From positions 62,001 through 126,000 of the forward strand of contig NZ_QEYE01000006.1 in the NCBI RefSeq assembly GCF_003122205.1: 64,000 nucleotides of DNA, written 5' to 3'. This document shows positions 9,430 through 17,838 of the stretch, piece by piece; the stretch's first letter is position 1; each line of letters begins with the position of its first letter. This DNA comes from Maritimibacter sp. 55A14. GTDB lineage: Bacteria > Pseudomonadota > Alphaproteobacteria > Rhodobacterales > Rhodobacteraceae. Below the pieces are notes generated by a model. That model made no database searches and was not told where the DNA came from. It was given only the letters and a program-made list of their open reading frames with translations. Both the position numbers and the translations under genes were made by a program.

Positions 9430-9984
9430 GTCCGGCTGATAATCCGAGGGCCGGATTTGCGCAAGCCCCCGGCGGCGCTCACCAAGTGTAGCCGAGCCCG
9501 ACCGACTACTTGTTCTGGTTCATCTCCAGTTCCATCGGTTTCGCCGGAGGTCGTGCCGTTGCTCAGCCCGCCCGCCCCGTTGTTTTCACAGTCCGGTCGG
9601 GCGAGAATGCGGCCACGCAGAAACTGCCCATAGTGTCAGCCCACCGGCCGATTGCGGGATTTTGGGGCAGCGCCGCGGCGGCAAGGCTCGACAGGACACG
9701 CGCGCGGAGGCGCGTCCGGCGTGCAATCGAGATCATTTCACAACTCATCTTTACACGCGGCCGAAGTCTTCCCGCCGGCTTTCGGGCGCGGGCCTTATTG
9801 AGATTGGCAGAATTCGAGCAAAAGCCCGCGTATGGGTCGGCGACCGGGGCCAGAATGTCGCACATGGCGAATGGAGGGGCGCAAATCTTCAGAACCCGGT
9901 TCGCTTTTGAGATAGAAAAAGGCCGGATCAAGGCATCTTGCCGGGCCGTCAGGGCCGCGGCGCAGTTCTCGGGAGACGACAGAC
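9430..9984. other. 555-bp intergenic region between guaA and the MttB-family gene
   Basis: This gap separates divergent guaA (minus) and the MttB-family gene (plus), so it should hold both promoters. The frames crossing it show no protein-like composition. It is less GC-rich than its flanks around 9740-9830. The one clear element is a terminator-like hairpin at 9916-9947 in minus orientation. I could not pick out promoter boxes with confidence. Confidence 0.6.
9916..9947 (-). terminator. Minus-oriented terminator-like hairpin with no gene to terminate
   Basis: On the minus strand a GGCC(C)GG-CAAG arm pairs with CTTG-(AT)-CCGGCC around an ATGC loop and is followed directly by TTTTT (9916-9920). 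It sits 38 bp before the MttB-family start but points the other way. No minus-strand gene lies to its right, since the stretch from 9985 on is the plus-strand MttB gene. It may stop antisense transcription or end an unannotated RNA. Confidence 0.5.
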
Positions 9985-11544
9985 ATGGCCGAAGGCGAAG
10001 CCGCAACGGAACGGGCAGGGCGCCGGGCGCGCTCAGGTGGCGGCGCGGCGCGGCGCGCGGAACGGACGACGCGGAAGATCGAGACCGCCCGGTTCATCGA
10101 ACGCAAGATCCCCGATCTGGAGATCCTGGGTGAGGACGCGCTGCGGATTATCGAGGAGAATGCCGAGACGGTGCTCGAAGAGATCGGCGTGGCCTTCGTC
10201 AACAACCCGAAGGCGCTGGAGCGCTGGCGCGCCGCCGGCGCCGAAGTCATGGGTGAGCGGGTGCGCATCCCGCGCGGCATGGCGCGCAAACTCTGCCAGA
10301 CTGCGCCGTCCAGCTTTACCCAGCACGCGCGCAACCCCGAGAAATCGGTGGAGATCGGCGGCCGCAACCTGGTCTGCGCCCCGGTCTACGGCCCGCCCTT
10401 CGTGCGCGATGGCGACAGTGGCCGACGTTACGCCACGATGGCCGATTTCGAGAAATTCGTGAAGCTGGGCTACATGTCCAAATGGCTCCACCATTCCGGC
10501 GGCACGGTGTGCGAGCCGACGGACATCCCCGTGAACAAGCGCCACCTGGACATGCTCTATGCCCATATGACGCTGAGCGACAAGCCTTTCATGGGCTCGG
10601 TCACCGAAGCCTCGCGGGCGCAGGATTCGGTCGATATGTGCAAGGTCCTCTTCGGTGAGGAGTTCGTCTCCGAGAACGCGGTGATGACCTCGCTCATCAA
10701 CGTCAACTCGCCGCTGACCTTCGACGAAGTGATGATGGGCGCGCTGGAGGTCTATGCGGCCAACCACCAGGCCTGCATCATCTCGCCGTTCATCGTGGGT
10801 GGCGCGATGGCGCCGGTTTCGGTCGTGGGCACGCTGACCCAGGTGCTGGCCGAGGTCACGGCCGGGATCGCCTATTCGCAGCTCATCCGGCCCGGCGCAC
10901 CGGTGATCTTCGGCGCCTTCGTCACCTCGATCGACATGAATTCCGGGGCGCCAACCTTCGGCACGCCCGAGGCCACGCAGATCCTGAACGGTGCGGGGCA
11001 GCTCGCGCGACGGATGAACCTGCCGTTCCGGTCCGGCGGCGCGCTCTGCGGCTCCAAGCTGCCGGATGCGCAGGCCGCCTACGAGACGACGAACACGCTC
11101 AACGCGGCGCTGCTGTCGGGGGTGAATTTCATGCTGCATTCCTGCGGCTGGCTGGAAGGCGGGCTGGTCGCGTGCTTCGAGAAATTCGTGATGGATGCCG
11201 ACCAGCTCGGTGCGCTGCACAAGCTGGCGGCGGGCGTGGCCTCCGACGAGAATGCGCAGGCCATGGACGCGATCCGCGAGGTCGGTCCGGGCGGCCACTA
11301 CCTGGGCTGCGCGCACACCCAGGCCAATTACCAGTCGGCCTTCTGGCGTACTGAGCTGTTCGACTACAAGCCCTATGAGACCTGGTACGAGGACGGGGCG
11401 CGAGACACCTACACGCTGGCGACCGAGAAGGTGAAGGCAATCCTTGCGGACTACCAGCAACCGCCGCTCGACCCGGAGATCGACCAGAAGTTGCGTGCTT
11501 TCATCAAGTCCCGCAAGGACGCCGAGCCCGACAGTTTCATGTAG
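9985..11544 (+). CDS. Trimethylamine methyltransferase (MttB/MtgB) family protein, non-pyrrolysine
   Basis: A 519-residue member of the MttB superfamily, whose studied members move a methyl group from quaternary amines to a corrinoid protein. The basic N-terminal tail (residues 1-30) is probably unstructured; the rest is a TIM-barrel-type body. Conserved-looking segments are RFIERKIPDLEILGEDALRIIEENAE, VNSPLTFDEVMMGALEVYAANHQA and LHSCGWLEGGLVACFEKFVMDADQLG. There is no in-frame TAG, so it belongs to the branch without pyrrolysine, like MtgB-type glycine betaine methyltransferases. No corrinoid protein or RamA-like activase gene is adjacent. ATG 9985 follows GGGAGACG. The substrate is unassigned. 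Confidence 0.88.
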   Translation: MAEGEAATERAGRRARSGGGAARRAERTTRKIETARFIERKIPDLEILGEDALRIIEENAETVLEEIGVAFVNNPKALERWRAAGAEVMGERVRIPRGMARKLCQTAPSSFTQHARNPEKSVEIGGRNLVCAPVYGPPFVRDGDSGRRYATMADFEKFVKLGYMSKWLHHSGGTVCEPTDIPVNKRHLDMLYAHMTLSDKPFMGSVTEASRAQDSVDMCKVLFGEEFVSENAVMTSLINVNSPLTFDEVMMGALEVYAANHQACIISPFIVGGAMAPVSVVGTLTQVLAEVTAGIAYSQLIRPGAPVIFGAFVTSIDMNSGAPTFGTPEATQILNGAGQLARRMNLPFRSGGALCGSKLPDAQAAYETTNTLNAALLSGVNFMLHSCGWLEGGLVACFEKFVMDADQLGALHKLAAGVASDENAQAMDAIREVGPGGHYLGCAHTQANYQSAFWRTELFDYKPYETWYEDGARDTYTLATEKVKAILADYQQPPLDPEIDQKLRAFIKSRKDAEPDSFM

Positions 11545-11565
11545 GGCCCGGCCGGTGTCGCCCCG

Positions 11566-11865
11566 CTACGCCCGCGCATCGCCGCGCGGGCGCGGCAGCA
11601 GGCGCGCCTCGGCCATGATCGCGACCAGAAGTTCCACATGGCGGCAGGCGCTATAGGTGGCGTCGCCCAGCTTGCGCGTACTCTCCAGCTTCTCCTCCTC
11701 CTCCATCAGCGCGGCCAGCGCCCTCTCCGGGCTGGGCAGGCGGCCGGTCCGCGCGATCCGGCGCAGGTCGCGGTCGCGCACGTAATGCTCCAGCCCGAGG
11801 CGGGCGGCGCGGATGAGCAGTTTCGGGCGGCGCAGGGCGCAGAAGGCCCGGTTGAGTTCGGTCAT
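11566..11865 (-). CDS. DUF6477 family protein
   Basis: A 99-residue basic protein starting at ATG 11863-11865 (MTELNRAFCALRRPKLLIRAAR). Helix-rich, with the pattern LRRPKLLIRAARLGLEHYVRDRDLRR, an acidic helix (ALAALMEEEEKLESTRK) and YSACRHVELLVAIMAEARLL. This matches the DUF6477 family of short Rhodobacterales proteins of unknown function. It converges with the MttB-family gene, leaving 21 bp between stops. The start upstream of M15 is not supported. Confidence 0.75.
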   Translation of the reverse strand: MTELNRAFCALRRPKLLIRAARLGLEHYVRDRDLRRIARTGRLPSPERALAALMEEEEKLESTRKLGDATYSACRHVELLVAIMAEARLLPRPRGDARA

Positions 11866-11999
11866 GGCGGTGTCTCCTTGAAAAATCACACCGAGACGGA
11901 ACCACAACCGGAGCGGGTGTTGCGCCCTCGCGAAACCAGCGTGCGGTGCCTAAGATATTGTTAATTTTTTAGTAGCAATTGGCTGGATATCCCCACGAA

Positions 12000-12014
12000 T
12001 TAACCGCTGCGTAA
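12000..12014. promoter_or_regulatory. Weak CtrA-box-like site upstream of the DUF6456 gene
   Basis: TTAA-CCGCTGC-GTAA fits the CtrA pattern TTAA-N7-TTAA with one mismatch. It lies 56 bp before the DUF6456 start, in the AT-rich divergent region between DUF6477 and DUF6456. One imperfect site of this size can occur by chance. Confidence 0.25.
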
Positions 12015-12069
12015 CCAAGGCAACGCAGGGTTGCGTCCGCCTGTTCAAGACATCGGGGGACGCAGGAAC

Positions 12070-13218
12070 ATGCCGCCAGTGCAGGATGTACCGCATCGCG
12101 CCGGGCCGGCCGGTTTCCCCGCGTGGCTGCCAAGCGCCGCGCGCCGCTACCTTCAGCATACCGGCTACGGCCATTCGCTGCGCCACGTCGCGCGCGCCGA
12201 AGGCTGCGCGCCCTCGACCGTGCTCAGGCAGGTCCGCCACTTCGAGAGCCGCCGCGACGATCCGCTGATCGACGAGGCGCTTGACCGGCTCTGGCGGGCC
12301 TCCCTGCCCCCATTCGTATCTGCAACCAGAGAGGAGCCGCAGCCAATGCCGCAAACCGCCCGTTCTTCCGCGATTTCCGACGACCAGACCATCGAGCGGG
12401 AGGCCCGCCGCATCCTGCGCCGGCTCTGCGAATCCAACGCTTTTCTTGCCATCGCGCCGGATATGGACAAGGCCGTGGTGATGCGCGAGACGACCCCCGG
12501 TCGCCCGACGCGGACGGCCGTGGTGGATCGTACCGTGGCCCATGCCTTCGTGCTGAAGGACTGGATCGGATGTTTCCGCGCGGGACGGGTCGCCTCTTAC
12601 GAGATCACCGCCGCCGGCAAAGCTGCGCTGCGGCGGCTCCTCGCGCAGGACCAGAAACGCAGACAGGGCGCGTCCGGATTCGCCGAGGCACCGGATGTCT
12701 TCGGCGAGCAGCATCGCAATTGGGCCGAGCGCGACGTGATGGACCGGGCCACCGGCCGGAGCCAGCGCATCCGCTACAACCTGGCGGAATCGCCGCTGAC
12801 CGCGCTGGCGCGGCGCAAGGACAAGGACGGCACGCCGTTTCTGGCGCCCGAGTTGGTGGAGGCCGGCGACCGGTTGCGCTAGGATTTCGAGGTGTCGCAG
12901 ATGGGGCCGCGCGTGGCGCAGAACTGGGACCGTTTCCTGACCGCGGGCGATCCGGGACAGGCCGCGCCGTCCGGCGCCGAACCCCCGCGCGGGGTGCAGG
13001 CCGCGCGCGAGCGGGTGCAGGCCGCACTGGCCGATCTGGGACCGGGGCTGGGCGACATCGCGCTGCGCTGCTGCTGTTTTCTGGAGGGGCTGGAGACAGC
13101 CGAGAAACGCATGGGCTGGTCGGCGCGGTCAGGCAAGATCGTGCTGCGGATCGCGCTCCAGCGGCTGCGCCAGCATTACGTGGAACGTCATGGCAGTTTG
13201 GGCCCGATGATCGGCTGA
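12070..13218 (+). pseudogene. DUF6456 / HTH domain protein gene interrupted by an in-frame TAG
   Basis: The first open part, ATG 12070 to TAG 12880-12882, encodes 270 residues. They hold a helix-turn-helix-like N-terminus (GHSLRHVARAEGCAPSTVLRQVRHFE) and a middle region ending RIRYNLAESPLTALARRKDK...ELVEAGDRLR. The same frame continues after the TAG as DFEVSQMGPRVAQNWDRFL and ends with RMGWSARSGKIVLRIALQRL at 13218. In Rhodobacterales homologues these two parts form one DUF6456 protein, and the TAG stands where Glu (GAG) would be expected (RLR-E-DFE). One substitution therefore explains the break. It may be a recent nonsense mutation, a sequencing error, or a gene split into two proteins with restart at GTG 12892. 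Confidence 0.75.
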
Positions 13219-13226
13219 CGGGACAG

Positions 13227-13253
13227 GGCGCGGGGCCGGGTCAGCCCCGCGCC
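13227..13253. terminator. Strong hairpin between convergent genes
   Basis: A perfect 10-bp stem (GGCGCGGGGC with GCCCCGCGCC) has a 7-nt loop. It lies between the ends of the DUF6456 gene (plus) and the hydrolase gene (minus). No T-run follows on either strand, so it may act as an mRNA 3' stabiliser or a weak bidirectional terminator. Confidence 0.5.
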
Positions 13254-13259
13254 AAGCCT

Positions 13260-13913
13260 TCAGCGGTTGTTCTCGGTCAGGCGGCGGCGGACATATCTGT
13301 CCACGCTCTCGATCATGCCGGCCATGTAATCGTCCTCGAAGAAATGGCCGGCGCCTTCGACCTCTTCATGGGTGATGGTGATGCCCTTCTGCTCGTGCAG
13401 CTTGTCCACCAGCGCGCGGGTGTCGGCAGGCGGGGCGACACGGTCAGCCAGCCCGTTGATGATCAGCCCGGAGGACGGGCAGGGGGCCAGGAAGGAGAAG
13501 TCGTACATGTTGGCGGGCGGCGAGACCGAGATGAAGCCGGTGATCTCGGGCCGCCGCATCAGAAGCTGCATCCCGATCCAGGCGCCGAAGGAAAAGCCCG
13601 CGACCCAGCAATGCTTCGCGTTGGGGTTGAGCGATTGCAGATAGTCGAGCGCCGATGCCGCGTCGCTCAACTCGCCCACGCCCTGGTCGTATTCGCCCTG
13701 ACTGCGCCCGACGCCGCGGAAATTGAACCGCAGCACGGTAAAGCCCATATTGTAGAAGGCGTAATGCAGGTTGTAGACAACCCGGTTGTTCATCGTGCCG
13801 CCGAATTGCGGATGCGGATGCAGAACGATGGCGATCGGTGCGTCCTTTTCCTTCTGCGGGTGATAACGGCCTTCCAGCCGGCCTTCCGGCCCGGGAAAAA
13901 TCACTTCAGGCAT
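13260..13913 (-). CDS. Alpha/beta hydrolase (COG2945-type)
   Basis: A 217-residue compact hydrolase starting at ATG 13911-13913 (MPEVIFPGPEGRLEGRY). Marks include the strand/loop IAIVLHPHPQFGGTMNN, VLRFNFRGVGRSQGEYDQG, the nucleophile elbow VAGFSFGAWIG, and the acid/His end with GLADRVAPP and EGAGHFFEDD. This is the COG2945 group of predicted esterases common in Alphaproteobacteria; no substrate is known. It is divergent from iscR, sharing the upstream region that holds the Irr-type box. Confidence 0.85.
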   Translation of the reverse strand: MPEVIFPGPEGRLEGRYHPQKEKDAPIAIVLHPHPQFGGTMNNRVVYNLHYAFYNMGFTVLRFNFRGVGRSQGEYDQGVGELSDAASALDYLQSLNPNAKHCWVAGFSFGAWIGMQLLMRRPEITGFISVSPPANMYDFSFLAPCPSSGLIINGLADRVAPPADTRALVDKLHEQKGITITHEEVEGAGHFFEDDYMAGMIESVDRYVRRRLTENNR

Positions 13914-13984
13914 GGGAACCCCTGTTTTCGGTGAGGGCGGAGGCCGGAGAGGGGTCAATATTCTTGACGATAACTCTCAGGCAT

Positions 13985-14001
13985 TCTAGAATCGTTCTAA
14001 A
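13985..14001. promoter_or_regulatory. Irr box (iron control element) upstream of iscR-suf
   Basis: TCTAGAATCGTTCTAAA matches the alphaproteobacterial Irr/ICE consensus TTTAGAA-N3-TTCTAAA at 13 of 14 defined positions. It lies 85 bp before the iscR start, in the 173-bp divergent gap with the hydrolase gene. Irr is known to repress or modulate suf operons in this group under iron-poor conditions, so this is the likely iron input to the operon. Whether it also affects the hydrolase gene is unknown. Confidence 0.8.
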
Positions 14002-14086
14002 CAAGGCCAATGGCCCTCCGCACGCCAGTTCACAGGGATTAGGCTGCGCGGGGCCGTTCGTCAACTCCGTCCACGGTGGATTGTCC

Positions 14087-14548
14087 ATGAAACTCAGCAC
14101 TAAAGGCCGTTACGCGATGGTTGCGCTCACCGATCTGGCCCTGGCAGGGCCCGGCGCGCTGGTATCGCTGTCCGAGGTATCCCGGCGCGAGGATATCTCG
14201 CTGCCCTATCTGGAGCAGCTATTCGTCAAGCTGCGGCGGGCCGGGATCGTCGACTCCGTACGCGGGCCGGGCGGCGGTTATCGGCTGGCGCGCAGCCCTG
14301 ACGCGATTCGGGTCTCAGAGATACTGGAGGCCGTGGACGAGACCGTCAGCGCCATGCACATGGGGGCGGGGGCGTCGGGAGGGCTCTCGGGCAGCAAGGC
14401 GCAGTCGCTGACCAACCGGCTGTGGGAGAGCCTTTCGGCACAGGTTTACGTGATCCTGCACCAGATCCGGCTCTCGGATATTGCCGGAAACGCGCTCAAA
14501 CCCTGTCCCGCCGTGCCCGCGCTCTTCGAGGTCGTGGACGAGGCATGA
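14087..14548 (+). CDS. iscR: Rrf2 family Fe-S regulator IscR (single-cysteine type)
   Basis: A 153-residue Rrf2-family regulator starting at ATG 14087 after GGTGGA. The winged-helix domain (1-75) is typical: MKLSTKGRYAMVALTDLAL, PYLEQLFVKLRRAGIVDSVRGPGGGYRLAR. The usual three-cysteine Fe-S motif near residues 92-104 is missing (MHMGAGASGGLSGSKAQSLT), and the only cysteine is Cys140 (LKPCPAVPALF). IscR of Rhodobacter sphaeroides is likewise reported to bind its cluster with a single cysteine. It heads the suf operon and its stop overlaps the next start (ATGA). It probably controls the operon together with Irr. Confidence 0.93.
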   Translation: MKLSTKGRYAMVALTDLALAGPGALVSLSEVSRREDISLPYLEQLFVKLRRAGIVDSVRGPGGGYRLARSPDAIRVSEILEAVDETVSAMHMGAGASGGLSGSKAQSLTNRLWESLSAQVYVILHQIRLSDIAGNALKPCPAVPALFEVVDEA

Positions 14549-15600
14549 CGCGGGACCGGACCTATCTCGACTGGAACGCCACCGCGCCGCTGCGCCCCGA
14601 GGCGCGCGCGGCGACGCTGGACGCGCTCGATCTGGCGGGAAACCCGTCCTCGGTTCATGCCGAGGGCCGCGCGGCGCGCGGGCTGGTGGAACGCGCCCGC
14701 GGGCAGGTGGCGGCGGCACTGGGATGCAAGCCCACCGAGGTGATCTTCACCTCCGGCGCGACCGAGGCCGCCTCGGTCCTGTCGCGGTTCGGGGGCGTCG
14801 CGGTCGCGGGCACGGCGCATGACTGTCTCTGGGCGCATCGGCGCGACGCGCCGCAAATTGGTGTCTACGCGATGGGTCTGGCCAACAGCGAGACCGGCGT
14901 GCTGACCGAACCGCCGGCCCGCGGGGCCGACGGGTGGCCCTGTGCGGGCGGCCGCGCACAACTGCTGATGCTCGACGTGGTGCAAGCCGTGGGCCGCGTG
15001 CCCTTCAGCTTTGCCTGGAGCGGGGCCGATATGGCGATCGTCTCGGCCCACAAGCTGGGCGGACCCAAGGGTGTGGGCGCGCTGATCCTGCGCGACGGGC
15101 TGGATATCCCGGCGCTGTCGCTGGGGGGCGGGCAGGAACTGGGGCGGCGGTCGGGTACCGAGAACGTGGCCGGCATCGCCGGTTTCGGCGCCGCGGCCGA
15201 GGCCGCGCAGCGCGACATGGAGGCCGGGGTCTGGGTGCGGGTCGAAAAACTTAGAAAGATTCTAGAAGACGCACTGGCCAGCGGCGGAAAAGAGATTATT
15301 TTTGTCGGGAAAGATGACCCGCGGCTGCCCAACACTTCCTGCTTCGCCGTGCCCGGCTGGAAAGGCGAGACCCAAGTGATGCAGATGGACTTGGCGGGCT
15401 TTGCGATCTCGGCGGGATCGGCCTGTTCCAGCGGCAAGGTCAAGACCAGCCGCGTGTTGCTGGAGATGGGTTTTGATGCCACGACCGCGGCATCGGCCAT
15501 CCGGGTCTCGCTGGGACCTGGGACGAGCGAAGAGGACGTGGCGCGCTTTGCCGAAGCCTGGCTGGCGCGGCTTGCGAAACACAGGGCCCGCGCGGCCTGA
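14545..15600 (+). CDS. Cysteine desulfurase (NifS/IscS-like)
   Basis: A 351-residue class V aminotransferase-fold enzyme. The PLP lysine is in [11 protein letters not shown] and the catalytic cysteine in the flexible loop [10 protein letters not shown], the class I (IscS/NifS) arrangement. It should supply sulfur from cysteine to Fe-S assembly alongside SufS at the operon end. At about 350 residues it is shorter than E. coli IscS (404), as usual for the second desulfurase in Rhodobacterales suf operons. ATG 14545 overlaps the iscR stop. A short stretch near 15241-15320 is markedly AT-rich and uses rare codons (AGA, CTA), unlike the rest. Confidence 0.9.
   Translation: MTRDRTYLDWNATAPLRPEARAATLDALDLAGNPSSVHAEGRAARGLVERARGQVAAALGCKPTEVIFTSGATEAASVLSRFGGVAVAGTAHDCLWAHRRDAPQIGVYAMGLANSETGVLTEPPARGADGWPCAGGRAQLLMLDVVQAVGRVPFSFAWSGADMAIVSAHKLGGPKGVGALILRDGLDIPALSLGGGQELGRRSGTENVAGIAGFGAAAEAAQRDMEAGVWVRVEKLRKILEDALASGGKEIIFVGKDDPRLPNTSCFAVPGWKGETQVMQMDLAGFAISAGSACSSGKVKTSRVLLEMGFDATTAASAIRVSLGPGTSEEDVARFAEAWLARLAKHRARAA
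15250..15266. promoter_or_regulatory. Irr-box-like palindrome inside the cysteine desulfurase gene
   Basis: CTTAGAAAGATTCTAGA fits TTTAGAA-N3-TTCTAAA with two mismatches, both in the outer halves. It lies in an AT-rich patch of the coding sequence, about 385 bp before sufB. It could be an internal operator or simply a product of the local composition. Confidence 0.25.
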
Positions 15601-15649
15601 CGACGACAGGACCGGCCCAACGGGGCCAAGACAGGAGAACGGACAGATC

Positions 15650-17176
15650 ATGACCGTAGTCGAAGGCACAGAGATTCGTGAAGGCGTGGACCGGCAGACG
15701 GTGGAAACCGTCAAGTCGGTCGGCGAGCGCTACAAGCATGGCTGGCAAACCGATATCGAGATGGAGTTCGCGCCCAAGGGGCTGAACGAGGATATCGTGC
15801 GGCTCATCTCAGAAAAGAACGGCGAGCCGGAGTGGATGACCGACTGGCGTGTCTCGGCCTACCGGCGCTGGCTGAAGATGGAAGAGCCCGACTGGTCGAT
15901 GGTGAAATACCCGCCGGTCGCCTATCAGGAACAGTACTACTACGCCCAGCCCAAGAGCATGGCTGAGGACAAGCCGAAGTCGCTGGACGACGTGGATCCG
16001 AAGCTCCTGGAGACCTACAACAAGCTGGGCATCCCGCTGAAAGAACAGATGATCCTGGCCGGCGTCGAGGGCGCCGAGAATGTGCCCGCCGAAGGCCGCA
16101 AGGTGGCCGTGGACGCGGTTTTCGACAGCGTCTCAGTGGGCACGACGTTCCAGGCGGAACTGAAAAAGGCCGGCGTCATCTTCTGCTCGATCTCCGAAGC
16201 CGTCCGCGATCACCCGGAACTGGTGAAGAAATACCTGGGCTCGGTCGTGCCGCCCACCGACAACTTTTTCGCGACGCTGAATTCGGCGGTCTACTCCGAC
16301 GGCTCCTTCGTCTACGTGCCGCCCGGTGTGCGCTGCCCGATGGAGTTGAGCACCTATTTCCGCATCAACGCCGAAAACACCGGCCAGTTCGAACGCACGC
16401 TCATCATTGCCGACAAGGGCTCTTACGTAAGCTATCTCGAGGGCTGCACCGCGCCGATGCGCGAGACCACGCAGCTACACGCGGCGGTGGTGGAGTTGAT
16501 TGCCGAGGAAGACGCCGAGATCAAGTATTCCACGGTCCAGAACTGGTATCCGGGCGACGAGGACGGCAAGGGCGGCATCTACAATTTCGTCACCAAACGT
16601 GCCGATTGCCGCGGCGACCGGTCCAAGGTCATGTGGACGCAGGTCGAGACCGGCTCGGCCGTGACGTGGAAATATCCGTCCTGCATCCTGCGCGGCGACG
16701 ACAGCCAGGGCGAGTTCTATTCCATCGCCATCACCAATAACTGGCAGCAGGCCGATACCGGCACCAAGATGGTGCATCTGGGCAAGAACACCCGCTCGCG
16801 CATCGTCTCCAAGGGGATCAGCGCGGGGCAGGCTCAGAACACCTATCGCGGGCTCGTCTCGATGCACCCGAAGGCGCGGAACGCGCGCAACTACACGCAG
16901 TGCGACAGCCTGCTGATCGGCGACAAATGCGGGGCGCATACGGTGCCCTATATCGAGGTGAAGAACAATTCCGCGCGGGTGGAGCACGAGGCCACCACCT
17001 CCAAGGTCGATGACGACCAGATGTTCTATTGCCGCCAGCGCGGCATGGACGAGGAAGAGGCCGTGGCGCTGGTCGTGAACGGCTTCTGCAAGGAGGTGCT
17101 GCAAGCCCTGCCGATGGAGTTCGCGATGGAGGCGCAGCAGCTTGTGGCGATCTCGCTTGAGGGCTCGGTGGGCTGA
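15650..17176 (+). CDS. sufB: Fe-S cluster assembly protein SufB
   Basis: A 508-residue core scaffold of the SufBCD complex, where Fe-S clusters are built. The right-handed beta-helix core includes [28 protein letters not shown], and the C-terminal [23 protein letters not shown] with the conserved Glu/His region. ATG 15650 follows AGGAGA and is preceded by a small hairpin (GGCCC-AAC-G-GGGCC). Length and motifs are normal. Its stop overlaps the next gene (TGATG). Confidence 0.97.
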   Translation: MTVVEGTEIREGVDRQTVETVKSVGERYKHGWQTDIEMEFAPKGLNEDIVRLISEKNGEPEWMTDWRVSAYRRWLKMEEPDWSMVKYPPVAYQEQYYYAQPKSMAEDKPKSLDDVDPKLLETYNKLGIPLKEQMILAGVEGAENVPAEGRKVAVDAVFDSVSVGTTFQAELKKAGVIFCSISEAVRDHPELVKKYLGSVVPPTDNFFATLNSAVYSDGSFVYVPPGVRCPMELSTYFRINAENTGQFERTLIIADKGSYVSYLEGCTAPMRETTQLHAAVVELIAEEDAEIKYSTVQNWYPGDEDGKGGIYNFVTKRADCRGDRSKVMWTQVETGSAVTWKYPSCILRGDDSQGEFYSIAITNNWQQADTGTKMVHLGKNTRSRIVSKGISAGQAQNTYRGLVSMHPKARNARNYTQCDSLLIGDKCGAHTVPYIEVKNNSARVEHEATTSKVDDDQMFYCRQRGMDEEEAVALVVNGFCKEVLQALPMEFAMEAQQLVAISLEGSVG

Positions 17177-17508
17177 TGGCGGCTGACCTCCGGCATAAGC
17201 ACGCGCAACGGCTGCGGCTCGGGCATCCGTCCCGGATGATTCCGGAGACGCGCCAGGTCACACTGCTTGTCCTGGGCCATTTGCTCGTCTTCATCGCGGC
17301 CATGTCCCATGACGAGATCGTGGCCGGACTGGCGTCCGACGGCTGGTTCCTCGCCCTCTACGCGGAGCGGTTCGAGCTTGTAGTGGGGCTCGCACTCTTC
17401 CTTTGCTGGAGTGTGCTGACCCTGCGGCTGGTGGCGGTGGTCCAGAAAGGCGTCAGCCGCGAGGCCGCCCCGCGAGACGGCGATGACGGGAAGGGTGCAG
17501 ACCAATGA
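17176..17508 (+). CDS. Small membrane protein in the suf operon
   Basis: A 110-residue protein of no family I recognise. It has a basic N-terminus ([21 protein letters not shown]) and two hydrophobic segments, about 27-44 ([18 protein letters not shown]) and 64-90 ([24 protein letters not shown]), then an acidic tail. It probably forms a two-helix hairpin in the inner membrane. Its start overlaps the sufB stop and its stop overlaps the UPF0145 gene, so it is translated as part of the operon. A role in Fe-S assembly is not shown. Confidence 0.75.
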   Translation: MAADLRHKHAQRLRLGHPSRMIPETRQVTLLVLGHLLVFIAAMSHDEIVAGLASDGWFLALYAERFELVVGLALFLCWSVLTLRLVAVVQKGVSREAAPRDGDDGKGADQ

Positions 17509-17825
17509 TCGTGACCACAACGCCGACCGTCGAGGGCCACAGCATCAAAACCTATCACGGTATCGTCGTGGGCGAGGCGATCCTGGGCGCCAACGTGATC
17601 CGCGATCTCTTCGCGGGGATCACCGATATTCTCGGCGGGCGTTCCGGCGCCTATGAGCAGGAACTGGGTAAGGCGCGCGGCGTTGCGCTGGCAGAGATGG
17701 AGGACCGCGCGGCGGCGCAGGGCGCAAACGCCGTGGTCGGGGTCGATCTGGACTATGAAGTGATCAACAACATGCTGATGGTGTCGGCCTCCGGCACCGC
17801 GGCGAGCATCGAGAAGAACGGGTGA
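17505..17825 (+). CDS. YbjQ/UPF0145 family protein
   Basis: A 106-residue protein of the UPF0145 (YbjQ) family, which forms pentameric rings and is often labelled heavy-metal-binding. Family marks are the start [30 protein letters not shown] and the segment [30 protein letters not shown]. Its ATG overlaps the previous stop (ATGA) and it sits 13 bp before sufC. The function is unknown; its place in the operon hints at a link to metal handling, by inference only. Confidence 0.88.
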   Translation: MIVTTTPTVEGHSIKTYHGIVVGEAILGANVIRDLFAGITDILGGRSGAYEQELGKARGVALAEMEDRAAAQGANAVVGVDLDYEVINNMLMVSASGTAASIEKNG

Positions 17826-17838
17826 AGAATTGGGAAAT

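Noticed and set aside
8131-9633. Long plus-strand open frame (500 codons) over guaA
   Set aside because: A shadow of guaA caused by high GC at third codon positions; its protein is Arg/His/Asp-rich without family motifs.
10033-11460. Minus-strand open frame over the MttB-family gene
   Set aside because: Antisense shadow. It was considered because of the minus-oriented terminator at 9916, but it shows no protein-like pattern.
12880-12882. TAG in the DUF6456 gene as a pyrrolysine codon, given MttB-family genes nearby
   Set aside because: No pylT, pylS or pylBCD is seen, the MttB homologues themselves have no TAG, and the expected residue is Glu. A nonsense mutation is simpler.
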